A stretch of DNA of 64,000 nucleotides from positions 50,624 to 114,623 of the forward strand of contig CAKOGP040002436.1 of the NCBI GenBank assembly GCA_933822405.4, read 5' to 3'. Below the pieces are notes generated by a model. It did no database searches, was not told where the DNA came from, and worked only from the letters and a program-made list of their open reading frames with translations. The DNA comes from Cylindrotheca closterium (Eukaryota; Bacillariophyta; Bacillariophyceae; Bacillariales; Bacillariaceae). Below are positions 9,615-20,742 of the stretch, in pieces. Position numbers and translations under genes: made by a program. How positions within the stretch are numbered: position 1 is the first letter of the stretch; each line of letters starts with the position of its first letter.

Positions 9615-10334
9615 ATGGCTCGACTTTCCTTTTTACTGCTCTCAATGATGGCACTATCTTGTGACGCCTTTGTCAGCCCCTCTTCGTCGCTTGCTAGGCG
9701 CGTCACTTGTCCGTCTGCGACCGCGGTCAATTCAGCATTTGATGGAATCAAGGGTCCCATTCAAAGTTACGTGGACATTTGGTAAGTCTCCACTATATAT
9801 GCTTCTCCAACACCTATTATTATAAGCCATCGACATTTCCTCATGCAGCATCGAACCACCCACAGGACCCCCCTTTTTCAACAAGCCAAAGAAGCTGGGT
9901 TGGCTCCCGACTTTTTGCTTCACTGGGGACACGGCGGAGCCATGGCGACAGTCCTCTTGACAATGGGTGTGTTTGGAGCGTACCTTGGATGGCAAACACG
10001 ACTAGGTAACGGAAACGAAGTCAATGCACTGACACTTGGTGAAACGGTGCGAGAAATGCATCCAAAGCTGATGGGCGGTGCTCTGTTCTTCTTTCTTTTG
10101 GGAGGACAGGGTGGTCTAGTCTTATTGGCGACTCAAGGGCAAAATATTTTGGAGTCACCACATGCAATGACCGCGGTGATTGGCATCAGTCTGTTGGGTA
10201 TCCAAGCCATTCTTCCGAAGCTCTTCGAATCGACACCAGCTGCCCGTGACGTGCACGCCTATCTCGGATCGGCAACGATGGTTGCTTTGTTTGCTCACAT
10301 GGCAACAGGCATCAACCTTGGACTCTCTTTCTAA
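9615..10334 (+). CDS. Plastid-targeted DUF4079 membrane protein
   Basis: Two exons, 9615-9781 and 9866-10334; 211 residues. The 84-base intron was chosen because the GTAAGT donor and the acceptor at CCACCCACAG keep frame and join VDIW to [11 protein letters not shown]. Nearer AG sites either break frame or insert an unlikely segment. The N-terminus is a signal peptide ([13 protein letters not shown]) ending in DAFVSP, an ASAFAP-like motif, followed by a Ser/Arg-rich transit region. The mature part has several hydrophobic helices with [38 protein letters not shown] and a final [19 protein letters not shown], the layout of the cyanobacterial/plastid DUF4079 family. A role in the thylakoid or plastid envelope is likely, but its biochemistry is unknown. 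A decayed copy lies at 12475-12625. Confidence 0.78.
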
Positions 10335-10489
10335 ATGATGAAAGTAAACGATATCACAAAATATCACAAAATATAACAAAACATCGTGTACTAGCACAAA
10401 TACTTTCTGTTCCTATATTTCAAAGAAGCGATTTTTTGTTTGATATCATACTGTCGCAATGGACCATGAGAGGGATCATCCATGGTTTG

Positions 10490-10611
10490 GAGCTAAAATC
10501 TGAGTCCTAAGCTGGAATCCAGTTTCTCCACTCGCAGAAAGGATGCTGCAACTGCAAAACGAAGAGCCAAACTTGACCTAAGAACGAGATCAGTTCCAAA
10601 TCCAAACGTCA
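10490..10611 (-). pseudogene. Remnant of the 3' end of the beta-trefoil protein gene
   Basis: CTGGAATCCAGTTTCTCCA at about 10512-10530 followed by CGCAGAAAGGA is nearly identical to the 3' end of the gene at 12741-15026. A second block around 10555-10600 (GAAGAGCCAAACTTGACCTAAG) matches its codons near 13018, so an internal deletion has joined the two. No start, and frame not kept. It directly abuts the 3' end of receptor copy 2, which marks this as one junction of the local segmental duplication. Confidence 0.75.
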
Positions 10612-11961
10612 TCAACTTTCGTTTGCTCCGTTACTTGTGCCAGACTCGCTGAATGGGGGAATAGAATGCAATTCTCCAGCTTCAAGACCCAAGGCTATTT
10701 CATATGCGCTTTTATTCACTGTCCCGCTGCTGCAGCAGCTGCTGCTTCCCCTGCTTTCGTAACTGTTCGTCAGTGCATCATCACTGTCGGAATCGCGAAT
10801 TGAATCGTCATCCTTTTGCTGCTCTTCATCGATCAAGTTAAGTGATGCGCTCTTCTCTTTGATTCCGAGAAATACTTGGGCTGGTTTCTCAAGAGTGGTT
10901 GGGATGGGTTCCAACACAGCCTGATCCTTTTTCCTTGTACAACAAAACACAAGATTATTACAAGCTACCTGAATGTCTGGCTTTTGAATGCAAGTTCCAG
11001 CCGAGACGGCTCCTTGTAGGTGCGCCCACATTGCTCCAAAGGTCACATATTGCCAGGACAGCCAATTGCCAGCCACAAACGTTAGAAAAAGAGCAGGGAC
11101 CCACATCTAACAAAGAGGATGAGACTAAGATTCTTGCCAAACAACTGAGCTCGCTAGCAGAAATAGGCGATCACGTACCACAAAGTATACCAATAACAAT
11201 CGGAAAAAGATCATCAAAGTCTTTCGTTGCTCTCGATGCGGAAGAAGCTTGTTCTTTGCAATGTCAAAGACGACGTAGCAGATGTAGAACAGCGGTAGGA
11301 AGAACACCAGCGGAGCGTATAGTAGGTAGAAGAACAGCGTGCTACGAAAGTCATATGGCATCGGTAGGCAAAACACTCCACTGTAGACATTGTTACGAAT
11401 TGGCCACCAAGTTTCGGAAACTCCCCAGTTTGACCATGAGGCCACGAATAATGCAAATGCATAGACTATCAGACACTGCTTGATCACCATTTCTCGCGTA
11501 GGGGGGTGATATCGTATCGCATTTCTCGAGCATTTCAACATTCTGTGCAACTGATACACCACAATTGCATTTATCCACGTACTTGATGTAATCGCAAACA
11601 TGCAATAGAGAGACTGAAACACACATCCGTCAACAGAAAAATACCGAACTTTGTGTAGATTCAAGCCGCAGGAGGCAATGCAAGATGCGGAAAAATTGAT
11701 GTCCGGAGCAAGAAGGAATAGGATGTAGATGTTGAATGGATTGCGGCGACATTTTTTGTCTCTCAATATTGCAACGAATACAAAGACCATCAGAATCACT
11801 GCCAGTGACAACATGGATATGAATAGAATCCACTGGATTCGCAAAGAATCGTCGGAGGGGGCGGCAACTTGATTGTCATAAACAGTGCTAGTTCCGTTCA
11901 ATTCCCATTCTCTGATTTCAATCTTCACTCCAAACTCGTCATTTTGAGCTTTCATCGACAT
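10612..11961 (-). CDS. Seven-transmembrane receptor (GPCR-like), copy 2
   Basis: Two exons, 11961-11179 and 11106-10612, with a 72-base intron at the same TM6 position as copy 1; 425 residues. TM1-TM7 are almost identical to copy 1. Differences are few in the helices but clear in the tail, where copy 2 carries SCCSSGTV and other Ser-rich sequence and ends in GANES. An upstream in-frame ATG at 12048 would add 29 residues. The ATG at 11961 is preferred since it is the one conserved between copies, and the sequence upstream of it is unrelated. Strong conservation of the transmembrane core with a diverging cytoplasmic tail fits two working receptors with different downstream coupling, although recent duplication alone could explain it. 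Confidence 0.8.
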
Positions 11962-12474
11962 GGTGAGTTTGAAAAATTGCTTGTGATTCTGTCTGTGGCA
12001 ACGAGAAAAAGTGAGGTTTTGTGACACAAGTTGTTGTTCTTGGGTCATTTTGATCAGAAGTCGCTAAATAGGTACTTTCTTGGGTTTTACGGGCCTTGTC
12101 GAATCTGCTCGTAGCAATTGCACTCACCTTTTAAAAAAAGGAAAAACTTTTCAAGACGAGCTTCTGCTTGAATGTCACCATTTAAATGTTGATAGTTTGG
12201 TGCCGCTTAATTTTCTACAGAATGCCATACCGTACCGGTATGTTGAAGGTATGTCAAAGACGGCATTTTGATCTCCTCTCGTAGCAATTCTACGCAGTAC
12301 GTGCGGTAGGGCTGAAATGCCGAAGAATTGGTATCCCTTTCTCTTCAAGAGCCAATATTGTACAGTACCTATTCTTCGAGGATGTGTGTTGACAATCTTT
12401 TCATCATTTTGGATGGCGAACATCACAACTTTCATGTCAGCCACCTAAAGGTCTACCAAGAACAGACATTCCAA
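11962..12474. other. Upstream region of receptor copy 2
   Basis: No gene recognised. Contains one TACCGGTA-type palindrome at about 12233-12240. The segment is unrelated to the 5' flank of receptor copy 1 and runs into the decayed DUF4079 copy. Confidence 0.4.
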
Positions 12475-12625
12475 AATGCTTTGCCCGCTGTGATTGGCAT
12501 TGGCCTGTTGGGCATCCAAGCCGTTCTTCGAAAGCTGCCCACGGCGCCCATACAGAAGTGTTAATCGGTGACTGTTCTAGCTTTGTTTGCTCATATCACA
12601 ATCTTTCTAAAAATTAAATCATGAA
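12475..12625 (+). pseudogene. Decayed copy of the DUF4079 gene (3' part only)
   Basis: The translated stretch AVIGIGLLGIQAVLRKL at about 12488-12540 corresponds to [17 protein letters not shown] of the intact gene at 9615-10334. The downstream bases CTAGCTTTGTTTGCTCA and the end (TCTAAAAATTAAATCATGAAAGTA) match the 3' end and stop region of the intact gene. A stop codon and frame changes interrupt it, and the signal peptide, transit peptide and first exon are missing. It sits between receptor copy 2 and the intact beta-trefoil gene, mirroring the order receptor 1, DUF4079, beta-trefoil remnant. Confidence 0.8.
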
Positions 12626-12740
12626 AGTAGAGGGAAACAACAGGGCACCACGTATGGTAAACACCTGCTGTTCGTCCTATGTTGCAAACGTACTGATTTC
12701 CTTTTTTATATCATTACAGTGTGTCATGAGGGGGAAACAC

Positions 12741-15026
12741 TTAGGATGAGTCCTGAGCTGGAATCCAGTTTCTCCATTCGCAGAAAGGACGCTGGAATCG
12801 TGAACGATCCTGCTCGGATCCATTGCCATTTGGATCATTCGCTCTGTCGCTCAAAGAGACTCCTTGCGCTCGGAATACGAAATATGCTGTTGCCCCAACA
12901 GCGCCAACTGAGGTCACAGTATCCGCGGAAGAGAGGCCGGCAACAACCACATGATATGCCACACTTGCATGGCCGCCAACGTGCAAGACTGCGCCCACTC
13001 CCACAAGTGCAAAAGGAAGAGCCAAACTGGACCCAAGGACGAGCGAAGTTCCGAATGCAAACTTCCTTACCTTCCTTGAGTTCAGGGCACGCGGAACACT
13101 TGGTCCAAGATCCCAGTATCCATTTTTGCTCAATTCTTTGTATCCGACCAATTCCGAATCAATCTCGTCGCCCGCATCTCTGCTTCTTCCCCGAAAGAGA
13201 CCACCCAGTCTACTCGGTGAACGCTTACTTGGCGACCTCTTGTTTGGCGATCCTTTCGCTGGCGATTCCAATTTACTCACAACACTTTCGGAATCACCAT
13301 CAATCGTCTCACCAGTCAATGGGTCCTCGATATTCGTATAAGACAGGTAATAGCCAAACAATTTCGACTGAAACGAATTGTGACCATGAGCATCTGAGCT
13401 GGTCATCATCCATTCAGTGCTCTCGTCATCTTTCAGGGTTAGTTTGACTGTCCCATCTTCGCAACATGCAATGTATTGCTCTGTTTCAATATGAAGAAGT
13501 TGAGCCACCATGTCGTTTGTGTCCTTATTGTCGCCCATTGTTCTTCGAATCACGCAGAACTTATCCGTCCTTCGATGATTCCGTGAAACTCTCGGGAAAG
13601 GACCAATAGTAATATTGCCTTGTGTTTCAGACGGCTGTGCGGACATAAAATAGACTTGCTGGTGCGCTGCTTCTAGGTTCCAAAAGATTGATTCGCCTGC
13701 TAGCGTGCCCACATTTCCATTTCCATTGTTGCCGTTCTCTAGATCCTCCGAATTATTTCGTCGTCGGAACCATCGTCGTCTAATGCCCCGTTGATTACTT
13801 TGTTCATTGCTTCGTTCTGTTCGATTTCGTCGGTCTAGAGCTTCTTGGATGTATGCCTCCTGTGATCGATGCGATGGGCTGTTTACACCACAAGAATCTT
13901 CACTTTGTGACATGCTTATGTCACCGCCATACCAGGTATCGTCGTCGCTCTTGCTGAAGCAGTCACTATCGGTTCCATCATCAACATCATCAAAGGGATG
14001 ATACGTTCCCAATACCAGCGCATTTCCATTCTTACGAACGCACAAAAATCGCTCAAAACTCTTGGATCGAATGACAACACCTTTGCCATCGGGCGCACTC
14101 TCCACTGCCCATAGCGAGCACCAATCTTGATCCGTGTGAAAGTCCGAGTGCCTTCCGGTCTGAATTTTTCCGCTGGCATGACATTTGAGAATCCACAAGG
14201 AGTGAGTCCAGCTGCAAATTTTGACGTATCCATTTCCTGCCTCCAAAAAACGAAAGACTTCCCACCCCTTCCAGTTTGAGGACATTCCCAGTTTGCCAAC
14301 CATGTCACATCTGAGCCTGGAATCAGTTTTCGCGTTTGACAAGAAGCAAAGTTCTCCAGTCACTGGTTCGACGATCCACAGATTATGTACACCTACGGGA
14401 TCGTCTTCTGAGAATAGAGTACACCTCCCTCTCTTATCAACACCCAAGCGATCGCCGGTTCCAACATTCTGCATACAAACGTATCCATCCAATGACTCTA
14501 GGAATTGCCATTTCTGACATTCGATGGAGATGTCAGCGTTGGTCAGGTCGTCATCATCGTCATTATCATCTTCCGTCCCATCCATTGACTCCGTTGGTTC
14601 CAGGGACTCGGTGCTCGACGCGGCTGGGATCTCTTGCTGATAGCAGGCCAAACTTTCGTCATCGCCATAACCTTCTTGTGAGTCCATTTCCCCTCCGCTT
14701 TCTTCCTCAGGCATTCCTTCTTGCGAAATGAAACGAATTCGAGTCACTCCTCTTTTATTTTTAACAGCACTCAATACCGAGCCAAACTTGTGATTCACAA
14801 TCATGACACTGGTGCCGCCGTCAGTTTCAATCAACTGAAAGTCATCTCGGTCAATCGCGCGACGTTTTCGTGTTCCAGCCTTTCCTCCACGGTTCAGACA
14901 CCACAGATAATTGCCATTGCAGTAGAGAGATACTCGAAAAGGGTTTTCGATGCAGGGAAAGGCAACTGTTCGGCCTGGTTTGGGTGGAGCATCCATCGTT
15001 ATTGTAGGTATGCAAGTATTAAACAC
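12741..15026 (-). CDS. Large beta-trefoil (fascin/actin-crosslinking-like) protein with hydrophobic C-terminus
   Basis: A single-exon gene for 761 residues. Residues about 20-115 and 180-350 contain repeated short beta-strand blocks of the type NPFRVSLYCNGNYLWCLN, LDGYVCMQNVGTGDRLGVD and GNGYVKICSWTHSLWILK, which read like fascin/RICIN-type beta-trefoil repeats. An acidic linker (DDNDDDDD) separates them. A third trefoil-like block appears around LLHIETEQYIACCEDG. A basic Ser-Pro linker (SPNKRSPSKRSPS) leads to two hydrophobic segments near the C-terminus (FGTSLVLGSSLALPFALVG; SVGAVGATAYFVF), suggesting a membrane or lipid-droplet anchor. Function is not known; a carbohydrate- or actin-binding membrane-linked scaffold is one possibility. 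A second Met (MDAPPKPGR) 10 residues in could be the real start. A 3'-end relic of this gene lies at 10490-10611. Confidence 0.65.
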   Translation of the reverse strand: MFNTCIPTITMDAPPKPGRTVAFPCIENPFRVSLYCNGNYLWCLNRGGKAGTRKRRAIDRDDFQLIETDGGTSVMIVNHKFGSVLSAVKNKRGVTRIRFISQEGMPEEESGGEMDSQEGYGDDESLACYQQEIPAASSTESLEPTESMDGTEDDNDDDDDLTNADISIECQKWQFLESLDGYVCMQNVGTGDRLGVDKRGRCTLFSEDDPVGVHNLWIVEPVTGELCFLSNAKTDSRLRCDMVGKLGMSSNWKGWEVFRFLEAGNGYVKICSWTHSLWILKCHASGKIQTGRHSDFHTDQDWCSLWAVESAPDGKGVVIRSKSFERFLCVRKNGNALVLGTYHPFDDVDDGTDSDCFSKSDDDTWYGGDISMSQSEDSCGVNSPSHRSQEAYIQEALDRRNRTERSNEQSNQRGIRRRWFRRRNNSEDLENGNNGNGNVGTLAGESIFWNLEAAHQQVYFMSAQPSETQGNITIGPFPRVSRNHRRTDKFCVIRRTMGDNKDTNDMVAQLLHIETEQYIACCEDGTVKLTLKDDESTEWMMTSSDAHGHNSFQSKLFGYYLSYTNIEDPLTGETIDGDSESVVSKLESPAKGSPNKRSPSKRSPSRLGGLFRGRSRDAGDEIDSELVGYKELSKNGYWDLGPSVPRALNSRKVRKFAFGTSLVLGSSLALPFALVGVGAVLHVGGHASVAYHVVVAGLSSADTVTSVGAVGATAYFVFRAQGVSLSDRANDPNGNGSEQDRSRFQRPFCEWRNWIPAQDSS

Positions 15027-15196
15027 CTACAGTACCTAAACTTGGAATGTGACCGGAAATAAGGCGAAAGTGTGCGGGAGTCACGTGAAAAATATCCGAC
15101 GGACGAAGACAGGCCTAAGATAGGAGTTTTGATTTTAGTAATAGAGAAATGATACACTGTAATACCAATTATATTGATAGCCAAACCACTCAAAGC

Positions 15197-16921
15197 TCAT
15201 CTTATTCGCTTAAGTCTTGCAACAAAGAAACCATCGCAATATTTCAGACTTCCTGAAAGGATGCCTGGTAGGACTCGAAGCCATCCATTTTCGTCTATGG
15301 CATCATCAAAGCCAGGAATTTCTCCTCGCATGATTGGGTCAGTCTCCATGACTGCTCCGTCTTGTCGGGACAGAAGCCACTTTACTTGGTCTTCGCTCTC
15401 TTGTTTCAGCAAAGAACAGGTGGCATAAACCATAGTACCACCAACTGCCAATATGTCATCCGCAGCATGAACCGCAAGCTCTCGCTGGGTTGTTAAAAGT
15501 TCCTCCAGAACATCTGCTTGCTTTCTCAAAACGTCGGGACGTCTACTGCCGACCCCAGTGGCACTGCAAGGAACGTCCGCCAAAACTCCGTATACTGGGT
15601 TCGAGTCGTCACTGGGAATCCATTCGCGCCCATCGGCCACCACAATTTCGCACTTCTCCTCCATCTTCAGCCGGGCCATGTTTTCCTGCAATGGTCGGAT
15701 CCTTTTCTTGCTGACTTCGATTGCTGTGACTTTTCCAAAGCCAAATGAGCAAAGCTGGGAAGTCTTTCCACCTGGAGCACTGCAAAGATCTACAATGTGC
15801 ATGGCTTCCTTTTTTTGTTGGTTGTCCTCCAGTTTGCAAAGTGCATTGTGCAGGGCAATCGCCGGAAGGGAAGCGGAAGGATCCTGGACCCACCACTCTC
15901 CGTCTTTATATAGAGGCCACTGCGATACACCGCCAAAGTTCTGATGTTTTGGAATTTCAATCGATCCATGCGGTAGAATGGTTGCTTCATCTCCACCACC
16001 AGCAGTCGAAAAGCAATCGCGTATCCGTTTCAGTTTTTCCTCGTGTTGTGCCTCATTGCTTTGCGAATCACGTTTGACTGAAATAAAGATTGGTGACTGA
16101 CCCATGGAAGCTTCCGCGATAACCTTCGCTTTCTCCTCCCCGTATGTTTCTATCCATTCCTTGGCGAGCCAGGGTTCGATGTTGTCATAGATTGTTGTGT
16201 TCGTTTCAAGCTCTACCATTCCTTTCCTTTGAACATTTCTAAGGATGGCGTTTACAAAATTAATCTGCGGTTTGCTTTTTGAAATAGTGTGAGTGTGTAT
16301 GCAATAGATAGAATAAATGCAAGAACCGTATGCAACATATATGACTCACGATATTTTGATCTTTGGATGCATCCGAAGCACCTCGACTGTATCATGGATG
16401 GCAGCGTGTTCTGCCACACCCAGGAAAAGTATTTGAGCAGCACCAATTGAAATGGCTGACCTACAAAGCCTGTCAGCAGCTTTAATCTTTTGAGATTTAT
16501 TTGACCTCGTAAAGCTGGAGACGACCTTGTCAATCTGTCCTTGTCGGCGTTCCACTGTTGAGAATAATAGTCGAGCAAAAGCTTTGTCTCGTTTTTCCAG
16601 ACGCTGGTAGTCTGGGTCATTTTCCAAATGCTGAACTGCAAAAGAACGATTCTTCTTGCCAAGGCTATCCATCAATGAAAACACTGCCACAGATCGAGCG
16701 GAAGGATTAGCTAGTGATGCTGCTTCCTTCTTGCTCGTCGAAGAAAAAACATCACTGCTGGCTTGGACCTTCACCACGGTCGGTAGTCTAGGCTGTAGGG
16801 ATAATAGGTCAGGTGAGAGACCATAATGTGGGTCGTTCCTTCTCGGTGTGTAGTTTGGGCAGAATCCTAATGTCAAGGAAGATAATTGGACAAGACATGC
16901 AATAACAGTATGATGCCTCAT
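15197..16921 (-). CDS. rsmB: RsmB/NOL1/NOP2/Sun-type rRNA (cytosine-C5) methyltransferase, organelle-targeted
   Basis: Two exons, 16921-16350 and 16274-15197, with a 75-base intron (16349-16275); 549 residues. The acceptor is chosen so that exon 2 reads KPQINFVNAILRNV, the conserved bridge between the NusB-like and catalytic domains. The N-terminus (CLVQLSSLTLGFCPNYTP) is a signal peptide with an AF/GF-type site, fitting plastid import. Residues about 75-190 form the NusB-like RNA-binding domain. The SAM-binding motif is DLCSAPGGKTSQL. DVPCSATGVGSRRPD and YATCSLLKQESEDQV carry the two cysteines, one catalytic and one assisting release, of m5C methyltransferases. In bacteria RsmB modifies C967 of 16S rRNA, and the plastid 16S rRNA is the likely target here. 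Confidence 0.88.
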
Positions 16922-17496
16922 CTTAGCCTCATTGGGAGAGGAAGCGAAATAAGATGTGGTGGATCGCAGGTTGGTCTCACATTAACGTATCGGCAGATGG
17001 ACGTCGTGGATCAAAACACATGCTTTTGTGCGTCATGATGTTTTGACGGCAAATTCATGCGTCAGAATTGCAACTTGGGCTTCGCGTGTTTCAGTTCTCA
17101 CACGCATTTCTGATCATCGCCGCTCAATAAACTGTTAATTGGAAAATTGTGCGTCATTGTAAATCTCAGGACAAATTTTGATGACATGAAATGATGCAAG
17201 CTTCAATGTCCTAATTAAAATAAACCGACACTGGCAGATGGTAACATCTGCTGCTCTTCAAAGTGCGGTAACGCCACCAAAAACATGCGTCAGAAAGGAG
17301 AAGAATTTATGCCACTCACAAACTGCTAAATAAGCTGGCGAATTCCAAGTCAAGTTTCTGCAATCGCGATTTGTATGTTCTATGTTGCTTCATTGAAAAT
17401 CTTGTCAACACAAGAAGGGTGTCACAAATCTCTTGACAACAGTTTTGAACTATCACAAACGAGATCCCGAGTTAGACATAAACTAAATCTTTCAAA
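16922..17496. other. Intergenic stretch
   Basis: Mostly AT-rich, with no gene recognised. The motif TGCGTCA (a half CRE/AP-1-like site) occurs four times, near 17030, 17060, 17151 and 17284, which may be regulatory for the flanking genes. Function not shown. Confidence 0.35.
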
Positions 17497-17823
17497 ATGA
17501 GTAACGTGTGTCAGCAACAACGACAACAACAACAACATCAAGAATTCAACGAAGCCTACGCAGATATTCTGAAGGCGTGCCAATCATTTTATGAGCTTCC
17601 ACGGAGCCCCTGTGCTTCAGCATTGCAGCTTTCACCAAGGCTTGAAGATGGGCTCTTGGAGATGAGCGATTCAAACAACTCCGCTAACCCGCAGGATCCT
17701 GACATGGATGCTATCCAATGTGATGGTTGCTGTACTATCCATCATCATACACCAAGAGCAATGTCGGACTACGAGCAACGAACAGAGGCTCAAATTATTC
17801 AATCATCATGCCGACAACGATGA
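17497..17823 (+). CDS. Possible small Gln-rich hypothetical protein
   Basis: A 108-codon open frame beginning with ATG and ending in TGA. The N-terminus is a run of Gln/Arg (QQQRQQQQHQ) followed by a hydrophilic, Ser/Asn-rich sequence with a CDGCC motif. No domain was recognised. A compositionally biased open frame of this size can arise by chance, and no paralogue is present in the window. Kept only as a possibility because the frame starts cleanly and lies in an otherwise empty 1.4-kb interval. Confidence 0.25.
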   Translation: MSNVCQQQRQQQQHQEFNEAYADILKACQSFYELPRSPCASALQLSPRLEDGLLEMSDSNNSANPQDPDMDAIQCDGCCTIHHHTPRAMSDYEQRTEAQIIQSSCRQR

Positions 17824-18320
17824 AACATGAATTCATAAAACTCATGATCTTTCCAGTATTATATCACACACATGTAGAATGAATGTCACCATAGTAATTG
17901 CAATGCGAAGCATAACATCATTAAAAGTGTATTTCCACTTTACTTTTAGTCGATCTTTTCATAGAAGTCCTCTTGCAATATCTGCCACAGTACAAGGGTT
18001 CTGTGTCAAGTCAAAGTGTTGGTCTCCGCCCTACACTGCTCCCGCATGTTCATACAACTTCTGCCAAGGGGTCTTGCCAGATCTATTCCAAGATTTTCAG
18101 GAAGAGGCAGCGTAGAAGTGATGTGTGCGACCAAAGAAGGACTGCAACCAACATCAACAAAGAATCCCCTCTTTTGAAATTTCCTCAGAATTCAGTATCC
18201 CCCAATTGTGCTTCCGGATTTATTGACGTTCCCGCGCATCCTGCACATGCGGTTATCATTTTGATTCCTTCGTTTGTACAGTACTCGTACTCTCTCCCAT
18301 TGCATTGCTGAACGAAGGTT
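17824..18320. other. Intergenic stretch upstream of the copine gene
   Basis: No gene recognised. Should contain the copine promoter. No repeat was noticed. Confidence 0.35.
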
Positions 18321-20539
18321 ATGGCCTCGGATGCTATATTTCGTGCAAACGATGCCATCATTGATGGTGTAACGAGTGGTGCCAAAATCGGTGGGAAAGG
18401 TCTCAGAAGTGGTGCCAAACTTGGTGTGAAAGGTGTCAGAGGTGGTGCCAAGCTTGGTGTGAAAAGTGTCAAAGGCGGTGTGAAAGGAGTCAAGGGTGGA
18501 GTGAAGGCAATCCAGACTGCAGGTGGATTTGTGAAGAAGAATTCAAAATATTCGAAATTTGCATGGTCCTCCAGGATCACAGCACCTCTTATCAAACTCG
18601 ATTTGGAAATTTCTTGTCACAATCTGCCAAAGAAAGACTTGTTAAGTCAAGCAGATGCCTTTTGTAAGCCTCACTGAAAAAGTACATGTTGTGTTGGTGC
18701 TGTCAGATTTTTTGACGCCTTCTTTTTTTGCAATGAAAGGTGTACTATGGAAAGCACCAAATGGATACGCACCAACTGCCGAAAAGGGAGTTCCGAGTCA
18801 GTTGCCTGGCCACGCAGAAGATGAAATCGGGAGGACAGAAATCGCTAGAGCTACTGTCAACCCAACATTCAAGCATACATTTAGGTTAGAATATATATTT
18901 CACGAGCAGCAAACTTATGTTGTTAGAGTTTATGACGAGGATTTGCGTTATGCCACCGATTTGAAGGAACATGACTATCTTGGGGGTTACATCTTTACAC
19001 TTGGACAGCTAATGGGAGCAAAAGGATGCAGCGTGGCCAAGAAGTTGTTGAGAGAAAATGCCTTCATGGTTGTGACAGGAAATGGTACGAAATGATTCAT
19101 TTATTTTTCTTCATTTCTTCATTGATTCCAGAAAGGGTATTCACTCATCGATGATTCATTTCCATCTCTCAGAAACGATGGAAACTTGTGAAGTTTTAGA
19201 ATTCAGATTATCCGCTCAGGATTTGGTGAAGGAAAGAAGTCTCTACGAACAAAGAGTTGTCGATAGATGTAATCCTTACTTCCGCGTGGAGAAGTTGAAT
19301 AAAGATGATCAAAGCTGGGATGTTATTTGGAAATCAGAAGCTGTCAAACGAAACACCTCCCCTACGTGGAAGGAGGCCCGTCTCCCGCTTCAAATGATAT
19401 GTAATGGAGATTTGGATAATCCATTGAAGTTAACAGTTTGGGATTACGATAAGGACTATCGTTTGATTGATTACATTGGGTTTGTGGAATCGACAGTAGC
19501 CGAAATTCTAGGGAAGGCAAAGGAGAACGTCCCAGTATTTACTGTTTCAAAAGAGAAGAAACGATTATTTGGTTTTCGTGGAACAAAACTAAAATCGGTG
19601 GGAGTTTTGAAAGTTCTGAAAGCGCATAAGAGCACAATTCCAAGCATGCTAAAGTATATGAGTGGGGGGTGTTCACTGGATCTCATGGTTGGGATTGATT
19701 GCACGATTGCAAATGATGAGAGAGGGTCAGATAAGAACTTGCACTATACCACAAGCCAGTGGCTGAATGATTATCAAGCTGGTATACAAAAACTGGGCTC
19801 GATTGTTGAGAACTTTGCCCGCGGAAGGAATTCCAGTGTGTGGGGCTTGGGACCAAAGATTAATGGAAAGACTCAAGACTTGCATTTGTTCGACGATAAG
19901 CTGGTCACAGGCAAGGATTTGTTGGATTCGTACGATCGGAACATCGCCAACAATGAAAATTTCCAACAGGGACTGTCAACGAAATTAAAACCTCTGATCG
20001 AAGAAGCTACATTTCTTACTATCCGAAATTGTAGGCACCGACAATGCTACACTATTTTGACAGTCTTCACTGCAGGTGATATCATTGATTTGCAGGAGAC
20101 GATCGGCCTCCTATGTAGAGCAGCAGAAGATGCTCCCATCTCCATTATCGTTGTTGGGGTTGGGAATCGAGACTTTTCGGCAATCGAAAAGCTTTGCCGC
20201 ACCGACTTCAAGGCGATGCTCCGAGACGCTCGAGGGATCCCGATAGCTAGAGATATCATCTCGTTTGTCAGTTTCAAGCAGTTTGGGGGCAATGCAAATG
20301 AAGTGATTTTACAGGCCCTAAAGGTGATCCCGGAACAACTGGTAACCTACTTTACCATCAATGGTATCAAGCCATTACCACCGGTATCTTCACCTGACTA
20401 TGGTGTACTCATTGATAACATGTCCAAAAATTCGAAAAGTATCAAGTCAAAAGTAAGCAAGGCATCCAAACAAAGCCGCTCCCCCAAAGCAACCCGTGAA
20501 AACGAAGGACTTGGTCCGAACAATGGTCGACAACGCTAG
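18321..20539 (+). CDS. Copine (two C2 domains plus vWA/copine domain)
   Basis: Three exons: 18321-18663, 18740-19084 and 19173-20539 (introns of 76 and 88 bases); 684 residues. After an unusual basic Gly-rich N-terminus made of repeats such as GAKLGVKGVRGGAKLGVKS, the first C2 domain begins with LDLEISCHNLPKKD and contains VNPTFKHTFRLEY and VRVYDEDLR. The second C2 follows with VLEFRLSAQDLVKERS, RNTSPTWKEARLPL and LTVWDYDKD. The copine vWA domain shows LDLMVGIDCTIAN, where DxTxN stands for the MIDAS-type DxTxS, and the helix-rich IIVVGVGNRDFSAIEKL. Copines are Ca2+-dependent phospholipid-binding proteins recruited to membranes in signalling. The C-terminus is Ser/Lys-rich. The Gly/Lys repeat is not part of the usual copine architecture and may add membrane or nucleic-acid binding. 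Confidence 0.88.
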
Positions 20540-20742
20540 CCAAGCAGTTTGAATCACAACCACTGAGGCTTCGTGATTGGATCTAGCGAAACAAGAAGGA
20601 ATCCAGAGCTCGCCGAACGATGCTGGGAATTTCGACTCGCATCTCCAATCGTAGGTCGGGGTTGAATCGATCCATAGACAGGATGAGTGCTGCTACACGA
20701 TTGGGAGCCTACTATTCCGAACACACCTACCACGAGTCGTCT

